From Armadillidium nasatum (lineage: Eukaryota > Arthropoda > Malacostraca > Isopoda > Armadillidiidae), in the NCBI GenBank assembly GCA_009176605.1, contig SEYY01018546.1, forward strand, positions 137,501-162,500: a stretch of DNA of 25,000 nucleotides, in the 5' to 3' direction. The notes under the pieces were generated by a model, which did not search any database, was not told where the DNA came from, and saw only the letters and a program-made list of their open reading frames with translations. This document shows, piece after piece, positions 1 to 25,000 of this stretch. A program made the translations under genes and the position numbers. Numbering within the stretch: the stretch's first letter is position 1; each line of letters begins with the position of its first letter.

Positions 1-4246
<4,246 letters not shown>

Positions 4247-5084
4247 TTTGAAAATCTAAAAAAAATGAACAGTACTTCAAGATGCTGTGATATAGTTATG
4301 AAGTGCGATTTGAAAATCTCTATTGAAAGAGTTTAAATATATTCAAGCCTGTATCAAAACATGGTAGATAATAAAAATTAATATTTTCAGTTAAATTCAG
4401 TGGAAAGAAATAATAATAATTAAAAAATAATAGTAATACATAATAATAATAACAATAAATAAATATAAATATCAATAGTTTACTAATCATATATTTGTGC
4501 ATACAATATAAAAAAGAATTCTATAGTAATTTTGAAATATTTTCTATGTAAATACATGAAGTAGTAAATGAATATTCATAAATATTAATAAATGAATAAA
4601 ATTTTTTGTACTTTCAAACTGCTAATTACTGATCAACACTGGCAACCTTGTATAATTTACTATACAAACTTAGCAACCATGACAAACTGTTTACACCTTA
4701 AAATTTCAGATCCAGTTTGTAAAAAATGAAGCCATGAAAACCGGGAGATGGGACACATTCTGCACTATACTGAAGATGCACCAATATGAAAGTTAAGTTA
4801 GTTAACTGATTGCTGATTAATCAGACAATTGTTGCTATTATACCCGAAATATGGTTACTACCTGTATCTTGAAATTTTTAGTTACATTGTGCAAACTGTG
4901 CAGAAAATAATTATGCAGTAAAAATATTATAAAATATTTTATCACTTCTTCAGCAGTTCACAAGTTGATGACATCACAAGAACAGCTTTAATTAAATATT
5001 ATTTTTTTAAGTTCTTGTGAGTGTTTTCTAACTGAAAAAGTATAGAGGTAGTCTGGCATAAGAGTTACCAAAGGATATGCTGGC
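4247..5084. other. NOC3L upstream flank, no gene seen
   Basis: This holds the presumptive promoter and 5' UTR of NOC3L. It is AT-rich with stop codons in all frames. No clear TATA box, CpG cluster or conserved element could be picked out. Confidence 0.5.
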
Positions 5085-5270
5085 TATTCTACTCCTTCCA
5101 TATAATTAAATTAATTATTTCTAATTTTCCTAATTATATCAAATATTAATTAAAATTATATATAATTTCCTAAGCCTTAAATTTCAGTGCTTTTGACCTC
5201 TTTACAAATATTGGGTAACACTGGCCAGAGTCTTGGCCCGGCAAATTTCCAACCCCAGTTGTTCCCTATA
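5085..5270 (+). repeat. Dispersed repeat R1, copy 1
   Basis: It shares with 6890-7150 and 9478-9705 (same strand) and 12690-12960 (opposite strand) a series of blocks: GGCTATTCTACTCC, a TAATTAAA-rich stretch, AAATTTCAGTG, ACCTCTTTACAAAT, then a GC-richer GCCAGAG...CCCGGCAAA segment and GTTGTTCCCT. Copies differ by many substitutions and small indels, so the family is old. Its class is unknown. Confidence 0.75.
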
Positions 5271-6186
<916 letters not shown>

Positions 6187-7450
6187 ACTTGTATCACTTA
6201 GCTACAATATTTCAAAATTAATATTTTGTTTATACTTTCAGTCAATATAGCTAAAAGATCAGCTTCAGCAGTATAAAAGTACATTACAATGTTTCAGGAT
6301 AGGCTCGAAATAGCTAAATGTAACATCTGCAGTTAGGAATTAGAAGAGGACCTCTGGTGCCCCAAGTATGGACTTACTGGGGCCCTAGCCCTGTCTAAAA
6401 ATCAGGGAAAACTGGGGTTTTCCTACCAGGGTTAAAATGGCAAATTATACTTATTAATGGTGATTAAATCAAACAAAATATAAGAAAATTGAGATTTTTT
6501 TCTTTGTTTTTTTCCTTCAATATTTTCTTTAGATCACTACTCATCTGATTGTGTTTTAATTTTAGGTGCCCCCATAAAATTTTAACTTGGGGCATTTGGA
6601 GATCCTCTTCTAATTTCCTAACTGCACTTGTTACATTTACCTATCCTGGACAATGTAAGGTACTCCCATACTGCTGAAGCTGATCTTTCAGGCGTGGTGA
6701 CTGAAAGTTTAAACAAAATAATAATTTTGAAATAATGTAGCTAAATGATGCAAATTTGATACATGGCAATAAAATAGCAATGATTTGTATAAATAAAGGT
6801 TATATTGATAATTTTAGTTCTTGCATTTTTTCAAACTTTAACTTAGAGTCATACCTAAGAAAACCTGTTTAATCACTTTTGGGAATCAGAAAAAAAGAAA
6901 AAATGTTTGCAGATTTTTCAAACTTTTATTATACAAAATCTAATTATCTGAATTTTTTTTTTTGGAGAAAATGCATATATATAATCATTAATTTAAATGA
7001 ATGTTGGCTATTCTACTCCATTATAATTAAATAAACCTCAATTAAATTTATATCTAATTTTATTAACCTAAAATTTCACTATTTTTGACCACTTTAAAAA
7101 TTTTAGGCAACCCCAGCCAGAGCCCCAGCCCCAGCAAAATTCCAGCCCCATTTGTTCCCTAGCACCAAGTAAAAATTTTTCAACCAAATCTTTATAGGGG
7201 CATCTAAAATCAAAACACAAGGATGAACATTCACTTGCAGAAGATGAGCGATCAAAAGAAACCAGAAAAGAAAAAAGAAAATATTGAAAAAACAAGAAAA
7301 AATTCTTAATTTTCTTATATTTTGTTTGATTTAATCAACCATTAATAAGTATAATTAGCCATTTTAACCCCGGCAGACAAACCCCAGATTTCCATGATTT
7401 TAGCCATGGCAGGGGTTGGCCAGGGCCCTGGTTGGTCCATAGTTATATTA
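6187..7450. repeat. Mosaic inverted repeat, copy A
   Basis: Arms of about 180 bp at 6187-6366 and 6586-6767 are imperfect reverse complements. Both carry AAAGATCAGCTTCAGCAGTA, a GGATAGG block, TGCAGTTAGGAA, and GAAGAGGA near the junction with GCCCCAAG. An R1 copy (6890-7150) follows, then a tail at 7163-7450 (AACCAAATCTTTATAGGGG; TTTGATTTAATCAACCATTA), part of which is present inverted at 6375-6480. A related unit with the order R1, arm, tail lies at 12690-13515. No open frame is preserved, and the class is unknown. Confidence 0.8.
6890..7150 (+). repeat. Dispersed repeat R1, copy 2
   Basis: This is the best match to the copy on the minus strand at 12690-12960, including ATGAATGTTGGCTATTCTAC, GACCACTTTAAAAATTTTAG and CCAGCAAAATTCCAG. 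It sits inside mosaic repeat copy A. Confidence 0.75.
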
Positions 7451-7509
7451 TACATTGAATAATTAACAGGTTTTATCAATAAATTGAAATATCAGAAATC
7501 ACTTTATAT

Positions 7510-8740
7510 ATATATATATACGGTATATATATACTGTAAGTAATGGGACAATTAATTATCATCATCAGAGAAATCAGTATATTTTTTCTCAATTATCATC
7601 ATCAACTTTCTACCAATTATTTTGCCAATTAATTTACATATATTGGCTTATAAATATCTCTGCTCCAACCTCTTCCATTGAGAGTTAAAAGTGTTTAGCA
7701 GTGGGAATCAAATATATTTAATATTCCCCAAGACAAAATCGAATTACCCCAGAAATTGGAGAAAAGATTATTTCTGCATCTATTTGAGCTATTTAAAGTA
7801 CTAAAATTTTGCATATCTGCCTATATTCTTATATATTAAAAATTTTAAAATCAATATTATGAAGAAACTACAGGATGTCTCACTTGCTCTTGACAACAGA
7901 TAAGCATTTGTAGATATAAAAGTACTAGTTATAAGTTAATAAAATTTGCTATGAATAAATCTTGCTATACAGTGGAACTCCAATATTCGTCCCTGCCAGT
8001 ATTCGTCTTTTTCGATATTCGCCCTGTTTTTTCGTCAAACTTTTTTTTTCGATATTCGTTGAAAAGTCAATATTCGTCCTACCTATAACCTTAAAAATAA
8101 AAACTCTTAATAACAATCATTGTTTTTCTCATCCAAAAGGTAAATTTCTTTTTAAAATTTTATTTGTGTTTAGCATTTATGTAGGCCTACACAGTGCGTA
8201 TTAAGTATTATTTATGGCAGTGCTCTGGTTAATATGTACTGTAGTTAAATTGTACAGTGTTTGAAATGATTTCGGAGATCGATTCTAGAGTGAAATTTCT
8301 TTTTGTTATAAATAGGCAAAATTCGAGACTGGGAACGAATTAATCCATTTTTAGTTAATTCCTATGGGAAAAATTGTTCGAAATTCGTCTTTTTTGACAT
8401 TCATCATCCCCTTGGGAACGGATCAATGATGAATATTGGAGTTCCACTGTATAAGAAATTGAGAATTGTGCTAACATCGCAGCAAGAATTGGAAGTGATT
8501 GCCATTAATGCTTTTCCATGTTAAAGAAGGTTACCACCAAAGTTCCTTGGAAATTACCCAATCTTCAAAGGACTCAATTTCAAACATGTTGGTGTTGGAT
8601 ATGTAGTAAGTGGCACAATCTCTCATGATACTATCTTGCTTCTAACATATGAACGTTTGTTTGTAGCAAATTTTATTAATTTATGATGAGAACTTTGATA
8701 TCTATATACTCATTTCTTAGTCCAAGAGCGACTAATTACA
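7510..8740 (-). mobile_element. Foldback element family F, copy 1 (interrupted)
   Basis: Inverted ends of about 80 bp lie at 7872-7955 and 8650-8735 (ATAAAATTTGCTATGAA against TTTGTAGCAAATTTTATTAA; AGATATAAAAGTACTAG against its complement). The interior (8455-8590) and the flank (7510-7870) are recognisable, inverted, in copy 2 at 18970-19660: GGACTCAATTT here against AATTGAGTCC there, and CTTCAAAG against CTTTGAAG. The interior is split by a separate pogo-like MITE at 7970-8449. No transposase is encoded, so this would be a non-autonomous DNA element. Confidence 0.7.
7970..8451. mobile_element. pogo/Tigger-like MITE inserted in foldback copy 1
   Basis: The ends are perfect inverted repeats: CAGTGGAACTCCAATATTCG at the left and the reverse complement of CAGTGGAACTCCAATATT at the right. 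Each is bordered by TA, the target duplication of Tc1/mariner/pogo elements. Inside, repeated TATTCGTC and ATTCGTC motifs and a GGGAACGAATTAATCC...TTCCTATGGGAA segment resemble the subterminal regions of Tigger/pogo MITEs. It is about 480 bp with no transposase frame, so it is non-autonomous. Confidence 0.8.
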
Positions 8741-8906
8741 TGTATTTACACATACAAATGAAGAATAAAAAAAGAATTCAATTCTTCCTTATTATAAAAT
8801 TATTTAATTTATGAAAATAAACATTTTCAATTTAATAGTTAGTCATTGTCAAATTTACTATATATATATATTATTATCATCATAAAAAATTCTTAATCGA
8901 ACCAAT

Positions 8907-8911
<5 letters not shown>

Positions 8912-8994
<83 letters not shown>
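8912..8994. repeat. (TA)n array, left border of palindrome
   Basis: About 83 bp of TA with one phase slip near 8961. It directly borders the palindromic block that ends in the array at 9914-10009. Confidence 0.97.
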
Positions 8995-8997
<3 letters not shown>

Positions 8998-9913
8998 ATA
9001 GAATAAATTGAGGTGCAGAAAATGATTTTGTTAACTGAAAAACCTAAATAAATTGAAAAATTTAATTAACAGAGTAAAAAGTACAATCATATAACAACCT
9101 ATCAAATGATCCCAATAGCATATCATCATTTGGCTATGCACTACCAAGTTGCTGTATCACTTAACTAATAAAAACTGAGGGTGATATGGATAAACAGACA
9201 GCAAATCCCATGTTATATAGTTAATTATTCATAGTGGTGAGTCAAAAACGTTAATACCAATTTTAAATAAAATAAAAGAATTGAACTAATGAAAACTAAA
9301 TTTATGGCTATTTCAGAGCTAAAGAAATCAACAAGAGTTAATTAAAATTTGTTAAATGTCTTTTATTTTATTTAAAATTGGTATTAACGTTTTTAACTCA
9401 CCACTATGAATAATTAACTATATAACATGGGATTTGCATGTCTGTTTATCCATATCACCCTCAGTATTGAAATAGAACTTTTATTATACAAAATCTGTAA
9501 TTTTCTTTAAAAAAATCTGAAATAATTCATATAATCATTAAATTAAATGAATGTTGGATATTCTACTCCTTCCTTATAATTAAGTTAATCTCAATTAAAA
9601 TTATTTCATTTTCATAATCTAAAATTTCAGTGTATTTAATATCTTTACAAATTTTAAGCAACATCAGCCCTGGCAAAATTCTAATTCCAGTCAGTTCTTA
9701 GTGGTAGCCAGATATGCCCTTAAAGTTGTATGGTTTCTTAAATTATTATACTTATTACTCTTTAATTAAATGTTTAATTTTTTTTAATGTTTATAGTACA
9801 CAAAATCATTTTCCCCACCTCAATTTACCAAACAAAATTTGATTTCATATTTCATCTTCATAGTTTTGATATATTAAGAAAAAAATATTCAGTTGAACTA
9901 CACAATTACCTTT
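8995..9913. repeat. Palindromic block between two (TA)n arrays
   Basis: Inner arms 9174-9278 and 9360-9465 are near-perfect reverse complements of about 105 bp (GATATGGATAAACAGACA against TGTCTGTTTATCCATATC; CCATGTTATATAGTTAATTA against its complement), with an 81-bp loop. An outer pair at about 9001-9033 and 9797-9828 (AAATTGAGGTG...AAAATGATTTTG) is also inverted. An R1 copy (9478-9705) lies between the inner right arm and the outer right arm. Confidence 0.85.
9478..9705 (+). repeat. Dispersed repeat R1, copy 3
   Basis: It carries ACTTTTATTATACAAAATCT, ATGAATGTTGGATATTCTAC, AAAATTTCAGTG and GGCAAAATTCTAATTCCAG in the same order as copy 2. It is embedded in the palindromic block. Confidence 0.75.
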
Positions 9914-10440
<527 letters not shown>

Positions 10441-10502
10441 TTTATTTATTTTTATTGCGGTGAACTTAAGTGAAAAATATAGTGGTCACCCATGAATGAT
10501 GA

Positions 10503-10595
10503 AAAATACGGTTGCCACCTCCTCGGAACTTCATAAATACGGTTGCCACCCTATAATCAATTCATTGTAGCCTATTTGATCCTCGGAACTTCATA
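10503..10595 (+). repeat. Interleaved short direct repeats upstream of candidate SANT exon 1
   Basis: AAATACGGTTGCCACC occurs at 10504-10519 and 10535-10550, and TCCTCGGAACTTCATA at 10520-10535 and 10580-10595, both without mismatch. A diverged third copy of the first motif lies at about 10477-10494. The position 280-370 bp before the candidate start codon would suit promoter elements, but nothing identifies a binding factor. Confidence 0.6.
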
Positions 10596-10873
10596 TGAAA
10601 TTTCTGCACAAATTTTGTAAAATATTTTAATGTTAAATTTTGTACTTGATTTAATAATCGTGAATTTTCCTTTTACATTTAACAATTACGATTTTTCAAA
10701 TTCATTATTCATGGCGAAATCACCTAAAATATAAACTGGTAAGCATCTGGATCCCAGGCCTAGCCTACAGAAAGTCACATGTAAACAAATGAATATCAGT
10801 GACGTAAAAAGACGAATAAACTTGAGTCCTTTTTAGTGGAAAAACGAATGGAATAAAAAGTATATAAAAAGAA

Positions 10874-22439
<11,566 letters not shown>

Positions 22440-23560
22440 AAACCCGTTTTCTTTTGTTTTTTTTTGTAATTTTGTTACGTTTAAAATGTATTTTTCTTTC
22501 TTTAAGCTGATTTTTATATTTTAAACCTTGTGATGTAATTCCGTTAAGAATATATATAATATATTTATTACACAAATAATTTTATTTTGTCTTTTCTGTA
22601 ACTCTTTTGTAAAAAAAAAAAAAAAAAAAAAAATTTTAATTTGGTATATTTACAGTTTAACTGTAATAAGGGCATAAATGCTGATATCCAGGAATCGATG
22701 GCAGTACTTAAAAATACAATTTTTAAGAAAAGGTATATTTCTTGAATCTATTCGTTTCTTCAGATCCTGTCGGAATTAACTTGGGTAATAATCTGTTGCC
22801 AAAAAAGAAAAAAAAAATACCATCCTATCGTAATAACCCTTGAATAAAGTTTTAAAATGAGTGAATTGACTAGACTATATTAATTATAGTTGCTGGTTTA
22901 TTATTTCGTACTACTTGAAGCAAACATTTACTTATAAATAATAATTGAGCAAAATATTTAAATCATTATAGTTTTCTCTAAATTCACTGAACTGATTTTG
23001 ATAAGTTCAGAGATAAACAAACTACGGTCGTGTAAGAAACATCTCATTTTTTATCTTTCATATAGAAGCACTGTCAACATTACGTCCAGCATTGTGTACC
23101 TTCTGAAGTCGGCTTTTTATTTTCAGGAGGCTTAACAGACAGAAAATACTAAATTTTGGGTATACTACTATTGTATAAAATTTAATAGAAATAATTTCAT
23201 CATTCTTACAACATATTTAAAAGAGCGTTCATATACGGAGGAGTTTAAAGAGTTTAATACGAATTCCTTATTCTGAAGAAATTAAAATTTAGGAGAGGTT
23301 TATTAACTTCCATTAACAATGTTTTAAAGATATGCACCTGAACATTTTCACACACACCCCCCTCCCCATTTTATTAAAGGTCCAATTAGTTTAAGATTTT
23401 TTAACAGTTTGCCAAATTTTAAGTATGTATGCAAAAAGAATGAACGCATACAAAAATTTACTATTTGTATATATTTAAAAAACAACGTAGTATTAAATTG
23501 AGGTAAGGAAGTGTACAAATGAAAGTATTTATGTTGGAAAGTTAGATTAGAAATATTTAT
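22440..23560. other. 3' flank of SANT gene, no further gene seen
   Basis: AT-rich with stops in all frames; it includes the 3' UTR of the SANT gene. No repeat partner elsewhere in the window was noticed. Confidence 0.5.
22843..22848 (+). terminator. Candidate polyadenylation signal of the SANT gene
   Basis: AATAAA occurs 404 bases after the stop codon, the first canonical hexamer downstream. Weaker AATATA-type variants lie near 22550, and an A-run is at 22611-22632. Choice between them cannot be made from sequence alone. Confidence 0.3.
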
Positions 23561-23564
23561 GGGA

Positions 23565-24470
23565 ATGGTCCAGTCTTAAAAAAAGATTTAATTATTTAAC
23601 CGATTACCCAGAAAAAAAAGGTATTTTTGACATTTTTCTGAGTTTATTATAACAGTTTGAAAGTTATTTGAAGCAAAATTTAAAAAAAAAAAAAAAGTGA
23701 ATAGTGGGGTCAAACCACTGGTCGAAATTACCTGAAAATTTAACTATGTTTTTAGCTCTAATTTCTTGAAATAATGGGAACATATTTTTGATACCTGCTT
23801 TAGGAAAAAAAGTTAAGCACTTGATTTTTTTTTTTTTTTTTGAAAAATTTACCCTTCCGGACAAAAAATTTTTTAAAAAACGCCTACTAATTTTTTTTTA
23901 TTTCTGGCAGGTGTTTAGATAAGGGACAGGACTACAACTTTAATATAGTACATTATTAAATAATATTTGTTCTCTTCGAAATAAAGCCTCTCAAACTGGA
24001 AATTTTGAAATTTCTTCAAAATTTGGCCAAATTTGAGAGGCCATATCTCGAAACCAACAAATAGGATTGGATAGTGTATTGCGAGAAAGTTGTAGCCCTG
24101 TCCCTCTTCTGTACGCCCACAGAAAATGAAAAATGTATTCCAAAATGATAATAAAAAAAAAGTTTTCAACAGTTGGTCAGAAAAGGGCATATAATTTTTT
24201 TTCCAATAAGCAGATAACAAAACTCTGTTAGAAGCTTTTGTAGCTAATGCATTTGTGAATATATAGTATTTTCAAGACATTTGGACCAGCGATTTAGCCC
24301 CACCTTTCATTTGAAAATGGAAATTTAAAAAAAAAAAAAACTTTTAAACCGTTATAGGTACAGAAAGACGTTAGAAATCGATTTTTTTTAGCGGTAAAAA
24401 AAGGCATATACCCTGAAAATTTCAGGGTAATCGGTCGGAAATTAAACAAAAAATCAACATTGGACCCTCC
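23565..24470. repeat. Palindrome of about 900 bp
   Basis: Arms of about 440 bp are centred near 24016. Matched pairs, left against right: GGTCCAGTCTT with the complement of a GGTCCAATGTT near 24465; ACCGATTACCC with the complement at 24428; GTGGGGTCAAACCACTGGTC (23705) with GTGGGGCTAAATCGCTGGTC (minus, 24303); GGGACAGGACTACAACTTT (23924) with GGGACAGGGCTACAACTTT (minus, 24107); and GCCTCTCAAACTGG with GCCTCTCAAATTTGG at the centre. Arms differ by substitutions and small indels. No protein is encoded. Confidence 0.8.
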
Positions 24471-25000
24471 CCTAAAAAAAAAGAAAACTGGCCCTGCCAA
24501 ATATTAGCAGGAATCAGAATTATTACCCCTAGTAAAACTTAAAGAAAATTTGAATTTTTAAAAAATAATAGATAGAAGGAGGTAGGAGAAAGGATTAAAA
24601 AAAAACTTGAGAATACGAGATCAAATGCATTCGAAACTCGAAAAATATTGACTTTCTCAAATGGAAAAAAAGACTGAAATTATTTTTGGGTGAAGGTGAA
24701 ATGCTTGAGACAAAGAATGGGAAATTTTGTAATTGATTAAGCCGTGGGTTTGAAACCTTAAACGATCAGACTTTCAATGAGTATTGACATTACTACAATA
24801 AAACTATTACACTATAATCTCAGTACTCACTCACAACTATTGTTCATTTGTGTTATCACCAGTACTGTTCATGTAGGGTTTGAGCTCTGAAATAGTGCAA
24901 ATGCTTTCTTGAGAACACTATATGTTAGTTTATATAGGTAGAAGTGGAACTTTATAATAAACTGTTCAGGCACCTCTAGTTATTTCCAAATTGCTTCGAT
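24471..25000. other. Unassigned intergenic DNA at the right edge
   Basis: No coding frame, repeat partner or RNA gene recognised. Confidence 0.45.

Noticed and set aside
7962-8204. Plus-strand frame of 80 codons
   Set aside because: It lies inside the terminal region of the pogo-like MITE and matches no protein family.
23664-24500. Three minus-strand frames of 66-101 codons
   Set aside because: They fall in the arms of the large palindrome and are Phe/Lys-rich low-complexity readings with no conserved motif.

Overview
This is a eukaryotic, AT-rich window, almost certainly from an invertebrate and probably an arthropod. The sequence shows spliced genes with GT-AG introns, very long (TA)n microsatellites, non-LTR retrotransposon tails, mariner-type DNA transposon remnants and many long palindromic (foldback) repeats. 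The arthropod call rests on the look of the transposons (a mori-like mariner N-terminus and a DUF4817-type transposase); no species can be named.

Two protein-coding genes can be supported, in divergent orientation. The first runs on the minus strand from about 4246 off the left edge of the window. It is the N-terminal part of a NOC3-like (NOC3L) ribosome-biogenesis protein, with seven coding exons whose phases all fit and which give 315 residues. Its 1.6 kb fourth intron holds a mariner 5' fragment joined to a 5'-truncated non-LTR retrotransposon 3' end with a poly(A) tail. The second gene runs on the plus strand to a stop at 22439. It has six firm coding exons (16801-22439) and a candidate 16-nt first coding exon at 10874-10889. 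It encodes a protein of about 471 residues with two Myb/SANT-like (trihelix-type) DNA-binding domains in tandem, a basic nuclear-localisation-like motif, a run of ten glutamates and a charged helical C-terminus. It is probably a chromatin or transcription regulator; I do not recognise a named orthologue.

Layout: 1-4246 NOC3L (minus); 4247-10873 repeat-rich intergenic DNA with a mosaic inverted repeat (6187-7450), a foldback family copy split by a pogo/Tigger-like MITE (about 7500-8740) and a palindrome between two (TA)n arrays (8912-10009). The interval 10874-16800 is probably the first intron of the SANT gene. It holds three more palindromes (two of them between (TA)n arrays), a second copy of the mosaic repeat, a LINE 3' end with a partial duplicate, and an array of alternately inverted short units. 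The interval 16801-22439 holds the SANT exons; its 3 kb intron contains a second foldback-family copy and a DUF4817-type transposon with about 100-bp terminal inverted repeats, an internally deleted transposase and an embedded LINE fragment. From 22440 to 25000 there is the 3' flank and a palindrome of about 900 bp.

The two genes have no visible functional link. The most unusual aspect is the density of foldback elements, several exactly bounded by (TA)n arrays, and (TA)n arrays lying against splice sites of the SANT gene. Exon calls rest on reading frame, splice consensus, phase agreement and recalled family resemblance; no search was run.
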